The notes: generated from the sequence alone by a model not told the origin. A stretch of 64,000 bases of DNA from Alligator mississippiensis (GCF_030867095.1 NC_081828.1:54289434-54353433); one strand, 5' to 3'; shown: positions 46,255-60,269, counted from the stretch's first letter. Translations and numbers: made by a program.

Positions 46255-49200
46255 TATAACACGTGCTAACAAATTTTATGCCTTTGGCAACACTTCTCTG
46301 TACTTGGGTGGGGGTTGGTGACGAAGTGGGGCTGGGGGGTAGCGTTACTGCCCTGGAGGCTTGGGCTCTGGCTGCTGTTGCTGTGACCCTGCACCCAGCC
46401 CCTACAGCACTGGGGTGTGTCTGCCTAGCCTAGCCCCTACAGCTGAGTGGCATAAAGCTGCTCCTGATGCAGCGAAGACTCGGGGGGGAGGGAGTTACCA
46501 TCTCTTTAAGTTGGTGCCTGAGGTTGGTATCCTGCTTTTCCCCTCACCCCCATATATGCAATGAAAAATATTTTTGTTTGTCTTGCTATATATATAAGCC
46601 TTTAGCAAGGAAAAGGGGTGGGGGGGGGGGCACTTTCAAGCTTTGGGATCTGAAGTCTTATTTATCTTTTAAAATGAAAGTGGAGGTGCTTAAGCAATAA
46701 AACAGTCCAGCATCTGAAGTTTTAAGGAAAACACCAAATGTCATGGCATTCTCAACAAATTGTGAGACTGGGCAATAAGTAGATTGTGATGGTGTCATTT
46801 GTCTGACATGAATTCAAATTAGTAAAACATATGCTTGTGTCTTTGCAGCCCTGTTTTATAAGTTGGTGATAATATGGTGCATTGGTCAATCATGTGACTC
46901 ATTTTTCAATGCTTACTTCACAGTAATGCCTAGAGGCCCCAATCAGGGTTTTGCAAAGTGTTGTTCAGATACACACAAAGATATTTACATTCCTGAAAAG
47001 TTTGTAATATATCAGTCTCTCATTGAAGACTCAATCTAATTCTCCCTTGAAGTTGGTGGGAGTTTTTCTGTGAATCAGACCCTTTTCTATCAGATCTGTC
47101 CTATCATTAGGCATTTAATGAATGTATATAAAATAAGCCATAAATAATGATTTTGAATGCTGAATGATTCCTTGTTGTTTTAGCCTCAGTCTTTTTAAAG
47201 CTTGTTACTAGGCTGCCAGGCCTGAATGGAGAATAGGAAGTCATTCCAGCTGTTTTCCTTGTGTTGGCACTCAGCACTGAACAGGAATTGCTGAGCAAAG
47301 AACATCATTTCCCAAGAGAGGTTCACTAGGGTAGCACAAAAGGCAGTCTGGCTTTAAAAAAAAAAAGAATTAAAATCTACTGCCAAATGCTATCATTCGG
47401 GGTTGTAGGGAATACATGAAGTCTGGAGTCCACTTGGAAATGAGAGAAACCTGCCTGAGAAGGCAACAGAACGGAGTGTTTTTCTCTGCTAAGCTCTTGC
47501 TTTTTCAGTATAAACCACATAGCCAGAAGAGACGTACTTTTTTTTTCTGTGAAATTCAGTTCTGACTATTGCTACTCAACTGAGACAAAGTTGAAAAAGG
47601 GTTGTGCAGTTTTGCAAATGGTTTTGGACCAGCTAGTGGAACAAAAAATAAGCAGAATTCCTTTTCTACTCTAAAGCGGCTGCCAAATTATCAACTTAAA
47701 CATCAGGCCACGTTGTGGTGATAAATGCAGTCTGGTCCTGGTTTCCTCTGTGTCAAAACCAACTTTGAAAACAAAAAGTAATTTTTTTTTTCTGTCTTGG
47801 CTCCTAAAATAAAGGTTAAGAAAACAAACTATAAAGAGTAACAGGAGGGTGTTAATGTTGGGATGAAGTGACTTTTTAATTTCTTATTTTAATACAGAAT
47901 CAGTCTATAAGGACTGATTTACGTTAGCACCTGATGGCTGTTTAGTGATCAGTGTGGAAATGCATTTGGTAGTTTATTCTAATCCTCAGTGGGAGGTCTC
48001 CGCATCACAAAGCACATCATGCTATTGACAGTTACCTGCTCTTTTGTTGGCAATATTAATGAATAGGAGAAGCACAGACTTACTTTAAGGATGGACAAAT
48101 CTTTCCTGAGAAGGTGGTGTCATGTAAGAGTTATGGTACTGGCCAGGCAGGCAGCAGGCTAAGCTTGCATTGCCTCAGCTTCTGCTGTGCCTCTTTTGTG
48201 ACTTAACTCAAATTTCCCAAGCTGCCAGCTTTGTCATTCTCATCGGTACTAAAAAGAGAGGAGCAAATCCTGTGTCTAGCATTAGCCTGCTGGAATAACA
48301 CCATATTTAATGCAGTTGATCAATCTAGCAAGAACAGTTGTTATCCCAGTAAATGTTAGCTGTCCTTTGCTCATAAAAATTGGTGTTGATTTTACAATTA
48401 ATTTTAGTTCCCTTCTACAAAAATATCTTCACTAAGCCGCTTGTCTTCTATAGTCCCTCACAATTTTTTTATGTGGGATGATAGGGATTGCTATACCAAA
48501 TGAGACAAATGGTCCAGCTAGTTGTAGTACCCTATCCCTGACAGCCTGCTGCTTCAGAGGTAAAGGAATGAATTGCAAACAAATATGGAATAAACTACTC
48601 ATAGGAAGAGTTTCTTTCTAGCCAATGAGTAGCTTGTTTATACCCTGCAGCAGGTGGTTTTATATTCATTCTTTTAAAAACTTATTCTTCCTATTCCGTC
48701 TTTTGGGGGTTTTTTTTACAAACAATAAATAAAACTTGTGTTCTGTACCTGTGGTTATTCTCATTGTCCATATAACTGACTAAACCAACTAAGTGATATC
48801 CTTTGAAAATAAATGTTGTTGTTTATAATATTCCCTTTCCTATTTGATCCCTGGAGAAAAAAAACTTCTTGCTTTGTGGAGGAGAGGGAAGGACAGCATT
48901 ATTTGGCACAAGTAAAATCTAAACTTGTTACTAAAGTTTTACTTAGGAAAAGCTTTCATCAACTTCAACTAGGTTTTTATCAGTGTAAAAACTGTAGGAG
49001 TTTGCCTCAGAGTTAGTGTGGTCATCTCAGCCATGAGAATTGGGAATTTGATATGCTTACTAGTGCTCTCATGGCCAGCTGGCTGGCTACTTCTGCAAAA
49101 TAGTAGAGTGCTGTAATTTTATTTATTTATTTACTTCCTTACTTACCTGTATTTATGCTAGTTGTTTAAAATGTAAAAAGTGTCCTCACCTAATTATAGC

Positions 49201-50306
49201 TATTTTTAATGGGGTTAGATTTTGGGCTTCAGTTACCTGAAATGATCAGATACTGTACTTGGTTGTTGCAGTGATGGGTACTCCAGAAATACCAAAGACC
49301 CACACTTAACTCTTTTGTTTAAATGCACAAATGTTGTAAAAAGTTAGGTGGAGATTTTAAAGCTTGGAAGGTTACTCCCAGGCAGACAGTTATGTTAATA
49401 GTTGAAGCAGAAGACAAAATCATTTGTTCTTATTACATGTAGGTGTTTATCTTTACCCATCTCTAGCATCTTTTTTATTTTTATTATATATCTTTTTGCA
49501 TTACTTCATATTCTAAGTTTGGGTTCCCTCTAAAGTTTTGAATTAACATAGTATCTGAACACAGAAGGATTTCCCTTCAAGTAACTTTATTTATATTTTT
49601 ATTTGTCTTTTTGGCCTTTATTTTCATCTTAAGGAAGGACCAGCTGTTAAAAAATAAAGTGAGCATTCAAAGCACAGTCCGTTTCCTATAATTGTATTGG
49701 GACCTCAAGCATTGTGGACCTCAGTCCTTCCTGTCTTTTGTTTCTGGGTTGAGATGTTGCCTTTATTTCAAGTAAAATAAAAATAGATGTAATATACCTG
49801 GAAATAGAAGCTAACATCCTGAAATGAATATTTTTGGTACTAGAGCACAATGTGGTAATAATAATAAAACAACTTAATCCCAAAGGATACTAGTGTTTAC
49901 AGACTGTGGTTCAAATTCTATCACTTTTCTGTTATAATATAATTCAACTAAAGTCATTAGGATATTTCAACAAGAAAGGTGAATGGGATTTGACCGTGGG
50001 AATGTATTTCATCAGTGCAGCTGCCAAATAGCAAACAACAGAAGTGACAGGAGGAAAATGTTTGGCTTCTTACCAGTAGGTAGGAAGAGAAAATCCCTAT
50101 CCCTTGAGCATTTAGTAAAAGGTAATATGTGGCAAGGATGCATAACGAACAATATGTTACAGGAGACTTACGGTAATAGCATTAAAATATATATATTTGC
50201 CTATGTTATTCATGCACATTACTTGGTGGGTCTAAATCATTTAAACTCTTGTTTTTAAGAGATACTTTGTAGAAAGCCCTATTTAAGTCCTTTGACTATC
50301 CATTAT
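46255..50306. other. 4 kb non-coding, no gene recognised
   Basis: Notably free of the palindromic elements found on both sides. No exon with homology recognised. A possible place for conserved non-coding sequence or an unrecognised leader exon. Confidence 0.4.
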
Positions 50307-50629
50307 GGCTGCTTACAGATGTGGGGGGGAAAAAAAAGCGCTTTACTTACAACTGGGCTCACTCCTTCACTGAGTGCAGCGCATGCTAGAAGAGGAATCG
50401 CATCAGTTTGACCCAACTTGCCAGCATTTGTATAGATCGTGCACTTCAGCAGGGCTTTTTGGTGCTTTTTATCTTATAGCTGATTGAATCAGCTATTAGA
50501 TAAAAGCACCAAAAGCTCTGCTGAAGTGCACGATCTATATAGATGCTGGGGAGCTGGGCCGAACTGACATGATTCCTCTTCTGCTAAAGTGCTGTTTTTA
50601 GTGGGTTTTTCCCACATCTGTCAGCAGCC
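50307..50629. mobile_element. Foldback MITE, full-length palindrome
   Basis: The outer ends GGCTGCTTACAGATGTGG and CCACATCTGTCAGCAGCC are inverted copies. Almost the whole element folds on itself: 'agaagaggaatcgcatcagt' at 50388 pairs with 'gattcctcttctgc' at 50571-50584, around the centre 'gctgattgaatcagc'. The same sequence forms the inner palindromes of 41470-43038. Confidence 0.88.
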
Positions 50630-50630
50630 T

Positions 50631-50973
50631 GTGGGCACCTATACATGACCAGCGAGGCTGCTTTGATGTGTGCAAATACAGCGTGTTAGTGTAGGCTCAG
50701 TTAATTGAGTCTGCTGGAGTGTGGTAATTACCATGCTCCAGTAGACTCCAGCATCATGTGTATCAATGTGCCCATGCTTAAAAATGGTGGCAGGGGAGTT
50801 TTAACTAAAGCTTGTTGAACAAGCTTTAGTTAAAGTAACTCTGCTGCTGTTTTTAAGCATGGAGATGCTGATACATGAGATGCTTTGGGCGTGTTAATTA
50901 GAGCAGGTCTTGGAGCCATCCTAATTAAAGCATCGCTCCCCTTCACTCTTGGAGCACATGTATAAACTCCCTA
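50631..50973. mobile_element. Foldback MITE, second type
   Basis: Palindrome centred at about 50822 on 'aactaaagcttgttgaacaa' and 'gctttagtt'. Arms carry 'gcttaaaaatggtggcaggg' against 'tgctgctgtttttaagcatg'. Ends 'gggcacctatacatgac' and 'gcacatgtataaactccc' are inverted. It directly abuts the previous element, a tandem of two foldback elements. A relative lies at 58595-58911. Confidence 0.8.
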
Positions 50974-53900
50974 TGAGTTGATGATCTGTTTCAGGCATCA
51001 TGACACAAGCAGCAAGGGACTGAGGGATTTCAAGAGTGATCTGAGAGGAGAAGGATATTGGTTTTATTAGCTGATTTGAGGGAAGTTGCTCTAGGCATAA
51101 GGGAGAAGACTGTTTCTTCGTTGGAGAAACCATGAAGGCAATAGTGGGAGAAACAGGTCAATAGAGGGTCGAGGCTGGCATCATTGGTAGAGAGGAGATG
51201 GCTGGAGGAATATTAGTTCTCACAGATATGTAGGGAAAAATGTAGGGTAGAGTACAGTTCTTAGGTGCCTTAAATGCACAAGGCAATTGAATTAATTACG
51301 GCAGGAAATGGGACCTAACAGAGATGAAATGCTCAGAACAATGGACATGGAAGGTACCTTTAGCAGCTTCAGTTTGAATGGCTTGGAGAAGGGCAATGTG
51401 GGTTCTAGAAAGGGCAGAGCAAAATAATTTGCAACAGATAGGATGGGAAATCAGAATTCTCGGAATATAGATACATGAAAAAGCTGAATCACGAGGTGTT
51501 TTATTTCCTAGTCTAGGCAGAATCTAAGTCAGGTTTGAAATGTTTGTCACCTGTTTCCTAAGCTAGATATACCCTTGTGGAGGGTAGAAGAAACAGCAAT
51601 GTGTGGGCACGTCTGCATGTGTAGTGAAAGGTAGCTAGCTGTGTTAGTGTGAAGCCAGTCAGAAGGCAGGGTAGATGTGCACCTTTACAGACTAACAAAA
51701 ATAAGATATATATAGAGAAAGAGCATAAGCTTTTGTGAGCCCAAAATCACTTTACCCGAGGCATGTGTGGTGTAAGCAAGAGGGAAGAGTCAATATGATA
51801 GTTGAGTTGTTGGCTTGCAAGACTGAGGAAAGTACTTTCAACCAGGACAGAGGAAGAAGGAAGTTGAGAGCTGGACATGGGAGAATTGAGGCATAAACCA
51901 CTATGCCATTCCCTCTGTCCCACATCTTGTGTAGTAACTAATGACTATAACCTCTGCCTGCCTCCTTATCGATGCAGTGATTTAAAATCAAATGACAAAT
52001 TTTCTGAGTAAGCAAGACACAACATGAACATAAAAGTAACTAGGAATTACTGTTTGTATTTTAAGCTTGCTCCTCGCTATTTTTTTCATACAGCTACAGA
52101 AGGCTACAGCATTTATTATCAGTGTACACAGACATGGGATGCTGAGAGAGAAAAAAGGGTAAATCAAGTAGATATGCCAATTATCTCTATTATATACTCT
52201 TTTTTGTCTTGTCTTTTGTCTAATTTGATAGATTCATGTGTTAATTGAAGAATGCAGTGGTCAGCAGATCTTCGAAATGTGTGGTAAGGAAATGAGTAGT
52301 ACATGTGATAAAACAATCCTGTAGCTGTGGACAGCAGCATATAATTGTAACATGTTATTAATTATATTTTAGCATAACTCTATTTACATGGAAAGGGGAA
52401 GGGCAGGGAGCTGTACTTGAAAGAAAATTGCACAGCAAGGCCTCTGCACAGTGTTGTAGTGAGCTCTGGAGCAGGGCTTGAAAAGAGGAATATACTACAT
52501 GCAGGATTCAGATAGAGCTAATGCAGAAAGATAGATACCCAGAGGCCCTCAGTCAGATAATGAAGCGCCTTATTTCACTTTCATTTTTCCTCTTCATTCT
52601 AGGGAAGTAGAAGATGATATTGCTGCTAACTTTGAACTGGTTGAGCACTGAGAAAAAGGGCTGAGGGCTCAACTCAACAATAACAGTGTTTCTGTTGACG
52701 TTTTTGGTAATTGAATTGAACCCTAAATTCTGCTTTCAGTTTCATAAGTTGCAGTCCATTGACTCTAGTGGATTTACATAACCAAAAACTGATTATTAAA
52801 CTGTTTTGTCTTGGATGATAACCTTTAAGGGTCTCCGGGTCTATTTTAAGAAAGTGTTGCAGGGCAGAAATCTGGATGCAGAGTTCATGATTTCCCAACA
52901 GTTTGAAACTTATTTCACTAAGACTGATACTAGTAGAACTTTCAAAATACTGGGTGGAATTTTTTATTTGATTTTGATAGAGCGTAAGCATGTCATGCAA
53001 AATTTGATAGTTAGAAATGCCCATTGTTGTTTTATTCTAGTCCTTGCACCCATGCAAATAACAAAATGATAACTTTTGCTAGAATTTTAAAACCTTTATA
53101 CGCGAACAGTGGAAATATTTTTGGGATTTAAACTTAGCTTTTTAACATTGATATATTTTTTTATAAAGTATCACCTATTTGTTTGGGCAATAACTGATTT
53201 AGAAACAGCAAATGAAGTGCAATTCTTGAACTAGGCTCCTTGGAAGTAATAAAACTAAATTATCGAATTAGCTTCTTTGAGATATATGAGCCTTTGAAGT
53301 CAGTTGAGTCAAACTACAGACAAGCCAGCTGATTGCAGCTGAATGCCTGGGAGGGACAAAGTCCTTGTGCTTTAGAACAAGTTGTATATAAATTCTGAGC
53401 TAGCTGGCAAACGCCTGTTCATGACCAGCAAGAGACCCGAGGTGGAGTAACTAAGTGCCACTAAATAACAGTGACCACAGCATTAAAGTCAGCATCTTCT
53501 AAAGAATGATATTTAAAGTTAGTATGGTGGTCTTGTGTTTTAGAAAGAAGAATTTTGTAAAGAAAAATGGCGAAGATCCTAAATTTAAAATTAAGTAAAT
53601 TTATATCCTTCCTTTAAATTCAAAAGCATACCATAATGGAGATATAGGCCACGAGCATACTGTAATAGAGCCATACATCTCAGCAGAAAGAAAGGAAGCA
53701 GTAAGGCAAGAAGAAAAGTGTTATGATATTAAATGGAAAGTTTTAGGAGACTGTTTGCAATAGTTTAGAAAATGGAAATTGAAATCCAAAAGAAGCCCAC
53801 AGAGCCTGACGTATAGCATGGAAAGGGGAAATTAGGATGTTATGTGAGTAGTAAACTACTGAACACATAAAAATAAATTCTTAAATATATCAAAGCAGGA

Positions 53901-54236
53901 AGCTTGTAAGAGAAACAGTGCATCTATAGGACTACTAGGGGGTCAAGGGAGAATTAAGGAGGATAAAGACTTTGTGAAGTCAACAATTACTTTACAGTGG
54001 TTTCCCACTGCAGAAAGTATGTTTGTGTCTGCTCCCAATTGAAGTATTAATTACTTGCACGAGGAAAAAGAACATAAACACTGAGAAGGGGATCAGAGAA
54101 GGAATCAATATTGGAAACCCCCTCTTTAAACAGCACTGGGATAGAGATGTATTTGACTCACAAGTCATGAAAAAAGCTCCTTTTCTGAATTCAACAATTA
54201 ATAGTAAGATCAACCACTTACTTTCACTACTTACTG
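50974..54236. other. Non-coding; one repeat fragment
   Basis: At 51658-51770 'ggcagggtagatgtgcacct' then 'agcataagcttttgtgagcc' is the reverse of a common sauropsid repeat (cacgaaagcttatgct ... gttagtctataaggtgc). No gene recognised. Confidence 0.45.
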
Positions 54237-54430
54237 GCCACGTCTACATGACATGCTGACTGCGCAGTAGCTTGTTACTTCTATGCACGTGTATGTGGCA
54301 CGAAGTGTGACGTGACACTACCGTGAAGTAGTAACGAGCTACTGCGCAGTCAGTGTTACCAAAAAGCCATTCAGCAACACTATTGCATAGTAACTCCAGT
54401 TACTGCACAGTCATTTAGTACTTGTGTATT
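54237..54430. mobile_element. Foldback MITE with 24-base near-perfect arms
   Basis: GACTGCGCAGTAGCTTGTTACTTC (54258-54281, arms split here as two parts when read) pairs with GTAGTAACGAGCTACTGCGCAGTC ending at 54351. The left flank 'ccacgtctacatgacatgct' has the shared TCTACA terminus. The right boundary is uncertain. Confidence 0.7.
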
Positions 54431-55391
54431 AAAGAGGAGCTAAGGCATTGCCCAGCATTACCCAGTGGCAACAAAAACCTTTATTCTTCTCTTCTTTGAA
54501 CATGTCTTTTTATATTAAAATATATTTCTGTTGAACTTGGTATAGGATGCTCACTGGTAGGGGAAACATCTTCATGGATGTCTTAATGATATCAAAGGCA
54601 GTGAGGGGGAAGGAGGAAGAACCCAGTACTCCCCAAAAAAGAAAGAGGAAAAGTAAGTAACCTGTTTTTTCCTTTCCCCTTGAATGCACATCTGTCTATC
54701 TCTACTTGGACTAGTAGGGAAAGAAGAGGAGAATTGTACTTCTATGTTGGGGGAATTAATAATTTTATTTATTTATTTTCTGTTGCGTGAATGAATGAAT
54801 AATGTTGGGGGAATGAATTAAGAGCAGGAGCAATGTTTATTTTATCAGATTAAGACACTTATCCCAAAGAACAAGAAATCCAGAAAATTCTGAATAATTT
54901 TTCAAGCATTATGAGACTACAAAGTCTTCATAGCCACTGTGCTTGCAGGGCTAAATCCTTGCCCTGGTTAAATACGGTTGTGCTGCCAAGGTAGCACAAA
55001 GCAAATTTAAAGACAGTTTAAATCACCAGTTTGGGCCTCTTATTGCATAGGGAAATTCTCCTGTGTCACAAAATTAGTATAGCCTCCTTGCAAACTAATG
55101 TGTATGGGGTATAGCTAGGAGAAAAGGAGGCACAGCCACAGCCTTAATGCACTTCTGGCTGCTGGAATAATGCCACACTTTGGTACCACAGTGCAAGCTT
55201 GTGGAGCCAGAAAGCCTTACAGCAGTGTTTGTGCTGTCCTACCCTTGAATTGTCTTGATGGCAATTCCTGTCCTACCCTTGATTGTCTTGAATTGAATTG
55301 TCTTGATGCCCTGCAGCCTAACCCCTGATGTCTAACATTTTGTTATATGAAATATTTTGAATACCCAGAGTATGAAGGACACTCTTGAATT
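54431..55391. other. Non-coding, nothing recognised
   Basis: A local duplication 'attcctgtcctacccttga' near 55240-55285 with 'attgtcttg' repeated; otherwise unremarkable. Confidence 0.45.
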
Positions 55392-55399
55392 TCAGATTG

Positions 55400-55555
55400 C
55401 AGTAGCGTAATGAAATGGGGGAGGGTCGTGTTCGGGGCATCAGCCCCAGGTGCCACATGTGGGAGGGGTGCAAAAATAGCAGTTTCCACACTGGCAGCTG
55501 CTGCCCCATGTACTGCCATCACCCAGGCTACAGAACTGCCCAGTTTACGCCTCTG
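55400..55555. mobile_element. hAT-like MITE (CAGTAGCGTAA ends)
   Basis: Left end CAGTAGCGTAATGAAATGGG; right end AGTTTACGCCTCTG pairs with it. Flanks tcagattg (55392-55399) and ccagattt (55556-55563) agree at 6 of 8 bases. Same family as 24809-25007 and the fragment at 57333. Confidence 0.75.
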
Positions 55556-55563
55556 CCAGATTT

Positions 55564-57332
55564 GTAACCTATTCCATATGTAAACTCAAGAAGCATACTG
55601 AGCCAGTAGGGGACCGGGAAGCCTGAATATACAGAATAGGTTGAAATATTGTAGAAAAGTAAAAACTAATAGGTCTAAATACCAAAGGCCAAAATAAATG
55701 AGGATTAATAAGAAAGTGGGAGGAGGAGGAAGGGAAAAAGAGGAGACACTGAAGGGATAAAAAACTGAAGGCAATACTGGTGCAGTCTATAGTAAAAGCT
55801 AACCATGGAACAGTCATTTAAAAAGTAAAGAGAGAACTAAACTAAACTAAAGCTGGAGAGCAGATATTTCTAAATGATCAGTTTGTATAAAATGCTCTTC
55901 AGAGGCAACAGCTTGAACAAAAAACACATACGAAAAAAGTACAGTATACAGCATTTTTATGTGACTATAAGATGCAAGCACGATAGTTCACATGTATGCA
56001 ACTTCTGAATCACTTAGATCGACTAGGGCAAAAAACTGAAAATTCCATTCACACTTTTTTTAGGTGCCATTCTCTTTTTAAAGATGAAGTCTTGTGTTTT
56101 TCATAAAATTATTGGCTGCAACACTGGTCCAATTATATCAGGATCTCACAACTGCTTAAATTCACCAACTATATTTTTATTTTCAGTATATTTGATCAAC
56201 TCATAGTGTGGAGCTTGTCAAAAACCTCAGACTTTTTGAAAGAAACATTTTACTTGTTTATGAAAAAAACCCACATTTCTTTGTTTAAAAAAAAAAGGGT
56301 GAATGCACTGTCACAGATCTGTGATATGCTACATTTTTACTTTGGGACATGAGTTAAAGTTGTAGTGACCACCGTAGGTGTACTTATGTAAAAGTTTCCA
56401 TGTTATGTTTGCTTCCTGTTTTTCGTCGGCCACAAGTTTCCAAAAAAAATTGGGGCAGGAATTGCCTTGGCCTGAGGTTGATTCTGGCCTTCCCTTAGCA
56501 TAAATCAGTTGAATGCCCCACAGTAAAAGTGGTATCTAGTCGAGGCTTTTCTTTCTGTCAGCTGACCATGTGCAACATATAAACAAAGTGAAAATGGTGC
56601 AGACGAGCAGAATCAGGCCCTGGGATTTTCAGAGGTGAATTTTTGGAAAGTTTGAGCAAAAACATTTCATCCGCTTGCGAGTATGAGGAGAGTGGAAAAA
56701 TATTTTCCCCCCTCCATAAAAATGTTTTTGCTGCCTTCTTTTGCACAGCTCTGGAGCTGAAGTGGCTGGCGGCTATGCACTACAATTTGGCATAGAAATA
56801 GCCCTGACAAGGAAAGTGCCTTAGAGTTTTGGCTTTGATTTGACCAAGTTTGAGTTTTAAAAAATCATATACAGAGCGTGCACTTCAGGTTTTTCTGCTG
56901 ACTTGTAGCTGTGAAAGGATTTGCTTTATGGGCAAAAGAATAGAGGTGGGGTTTAATCATCCTTATAAGGAATGCCAAGGTCAAAAGAACATGTAGCCTG
57001 TTGTCACATGCATATGCATAAGAGGTCAAGGTAAGGATGCACATACATCTGTAACTTTGGTATTTTCTGACTTAGTTCTGTTAACCATGCAACCTGAATT
57101 CTGTATCAGTACGGTTTTGTTTATATAATATATGGTGCATTTACTTTGGCATTTGATAAAGATGCTGGGTAATACCTTAATGACTTGAAGGCTCCTCTTT
57201 AATTACTAGCTTCACAAGAATGTCTTGTCCCTTGTGTAGTCTTTTACTGCAAGTGAGTCCATATAAGTGGAAAACATATCTCTTCTGAATTGGTGGCATG
57301 TAATATCCACTATACTTATGTGTAAATGGCTC
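55564..57332. other. Non-coding, nothing recognised
   Basis: No exon or repeat called. Confidence 0.45.
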
Positions 57333-57450
57333 CAGTAGCATAACTAAGGGTGGGCGATGGGGGCACCAGCCTCAGACTGATTTTGTGGGGGCGCAAGAAT
57401 AGCAGCTGTTGCTCCTGTCACCCAGCACATGGAAGCTGCTTGCTCTGCCT
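57333..57450. mobile_element. hAT-like MITE fragment (CAGTAGCATAA end)
   Basis: It opens CAGTAGCATAACTAAGGG and shares 'aagaatagcagctgttgc' wording with 55400-55555. The right terminus is missing or unrecognisable. Confidence 0.6.
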
Positions 57451-58594
57451 CTGAATGATTCTGTAAAGTGTCACCCAATGGAGAGTTAAGCCTATGGTGT
57501 GTAGTACAGCACTCAGTGTTTCAGATTGATGTCTTTTCTTTCCCAAGAATTTACTTTCATTTTGATCTATACATCTAGTGGCTTAAAAACCACGTCCTTT
57601 TTGATCCCACCAATATTTCTTTCCAGTTGACCAATCACATGTGCATCGGATCTCATTCATTTGGAGAATTACTGGGCAGATAAATATTTAATGTGGACCA
57701 TATAAGATTTGGTTCTCCATTGCCCTGCACTATCTGTTGTCATTTATATCAGGACAGAGTGGGTTTAAAATGATGCCAATACACTCATTTAAAAGACTGT
57801 GCGAAATATGGGGCTGCTTTTCATTTGCACTTATCATTCATCATTTATGACTCTGTATTCCATTTGAAATATACAGCCTTTTCCCATCTTCAGTAGCTGT
57901 GTTCAATAGTCTTTCTTACTCCCCATGTCATTTTGATATTTCTTAGTTTAAATATGTCCATTTCTTTTGCTCTTTGCCATTTAACTATTCTCATTTAATA
58001 TTCATGGACCGGTTTTGGTAATTTATTTGAGAGACCCCAAAATATCAGAGATATCAGAAATATCAACTTCCATATAGGTTTAGTCACTTCTCACAGCCCC
58101 TTTTTCTGTTTTCTGAGATTAAATGAGTTTAGCTGAGTTAAATTTTAGTAACTTTGGGTAAATTTTGGTATAGGTTTCTCTCCCAACTTCCTACCAGGAC
58201 AACAGATGGACAACAGATTATTTTGTTTCTTACCCTTTGACCTCTTTGACAGTAGGTGGGCTTACTGGGGGAGATACTCCTATCAGCATAACTCTCATGG
58301 TCATTAGAGCATGCAAGCCTTTCCACCAACATAAGGCACAGTCAATGGGGAAAGCCTGTTAATGTTAAGGCAGTGTAAATGGGCCTTAATGCAAATGAAA
58401 ATCTGTGCCAAGTAGGTCTAAGACATTAACTTTCTAATTTGATAGGATTTTATATTCATTTTGAACTGGTATGGCAGCCAAGGTGTAGGGCAGCAGTGGG
58501 TGAATTGGGTGCATACAGAATTAAAAGATTAGTGGATAAGTGCATATATAGTAGGATGGTGATTGTCCTAAGGGAGGTAAATAATGGTGTTATA
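57451..58594. other. Non-coding, nothing recognised
   Basis: No exon or repeat called. Confidence 0.45.
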
Positions 58595-58911
58595 GGGCAT
58601 TTTACATGTGCTCCAGTAGGTTGGGGGGGGAGGAGGGAGGGACTTTAATTAGCAAGTTGTGCTGATTAAAAGTGTCTGAGTGTCACATATATCAGCATCC
58701 CCACACTGAAAAATGGTGGCAGGGCATTTTGAACTCAAGCTCATCAAACGAGCTTTAGTTCAAAGTGCCCCGCTGCCATTTTTCAGTGCAAGGATGCTGA
58801 TACACATGATGCTAGAGTCTTCTGGAGCACATTAATTTCCACTCTCCAGCAGACTCAATTAATCAAGTCTGCTCCAATGTGCTGGATTTCCAGCATGTCA
58901 CATAGGCACCC
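58595..58911. mobile_element. Foldback MITE, relative of 50631-50973
   Basis: Palindrome centred near 58748 ('gaactcaagctcatcaaacg', 'agctttagttc'), with arms 'actgaaaaatggtggcaggg' and 'ccccgctgccatttttcagt'. Ends 'gggcattttacatgtgctcc' and 'agcatgtcacataggcaccc' are inverted. It shares the 'aaaatggtggcaggg' and 'agctttagtt' core with the copy at 50631. Confidence 0.8.
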
Positions 58912-60269
58912 ATAGTGATTCACTAAAATAATATAAATGTTTGCATTTTGCTTTTAGTAATACATACATTCTGTAGTATTGTGATCACCTTCTGTATACA
59001 TTTCTTTAGCTTTCTTTTTAATGGTTTTAATCTTAAGAATTATACATTACATCTATCTATCAGCTATCAAAACTAGGCTATATGCCATTAATGGGAAAAC
59101 GGTATTCATTAATGAGATACTGTAGGAGAATTTCAATAGAAGACAGATAAATATTGTTTTCTAGGCAAGCATTTCTAATTCATCATCCACTCAGTGTTGT
59201 CTAGGTGCAAACATCTAATTTCTAAATCATGGATTCTCACATTTTTCAACAGTTTAGATGAGAGATTTCTTTATGGAATCCTCCCCTCCAGTTTGCTGTC
59301 CTACAGGCTGCTTCCCTCCCATCCATGTAACACCCTTGTGGTAATTCAGACCATTGCTTACATGAGAAAAGATTATCAGGACAGTAGTTAATAGAACTTT
59401 ATTTACCTATAATGCAATAAGTGTTTTGTCCTGCCTATAATGTAAAAACAAAATACAGAAATCTTCACTACTGTTTATCCTTACTGAAACTTAATTCAAC
59501 ACATCTCAGCTCAGGACACAGGAAAAAGTAGATGATATAAGTTAATAATCCCAGTTTTTTTCTTCTTTTTTTAAAACTTCTCCCTCTCCCATTGACACTG
59601 ATCCTCTCCCACCCTGGCTGCAATGCTTGTGGTTCCCCTATCACTTTTTGTATACTTAATTCAACAGTATCCCCTTCATCTCCTAGAGATGCTGTCCAGT
59701 TATTTAATACCCTTCTTCTGCTGCCTGTTCCCTGGATAATGTTTTTCCATCTTTCTTCCTCTCCTAACCCCTTCTTTTTTTCTTCTGGTAGCTCTGGTTT
59801 CTGAGAATTGCCAACTAAGTGGTCACTAGATGTTAAAGTAAAATGAATTAACTGTTTTGTTTTGTTATAATAAATACTAATAGCAAGATCAGCATTTATA
59901 TTTGTCTGCCTTTACTACTGATTGCAGAATAAAATGGAAACCTTTCTTATATCTATACTCCTCACAGTAATCACTAGAGTCATTATAAAATGTTTAGTCC
60001 ATTTTGAAGGAGTCTCCCAGTTTGAGAGAGATCCCTTTTACTGAATGTGGAGGATATTTCTACAACAGTTCATTCTCAAAGGACTTTATGGCTGAGGATT
60101 CTAAAGATGGTGAGGGGGTTTAATGGGACAGCCAGATCCCTTAATCGGCTTTAACAATCTGCTTTAAAAGTGGGCTTTGTATTATGATATATTTACAGTG
60201 GATAGAAGGCCAAATTACATGAAGCATTGAGCACCCACAATGCCCATTAATTTCAAACTTTCAGCTTCA
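58912..60269. other. Non-coding, nothing recognised
   Basis: No exon or repeat called. Confidence 0.45.

Noticed and set aside
52069-52158. A segment between 'ttcatacag' and 'gtaaatc' that looks like an exon on the plus strand
   Set aside because: The splice-like ends are common by chance and none of the three frames resembles RGL1 or any protein I know.
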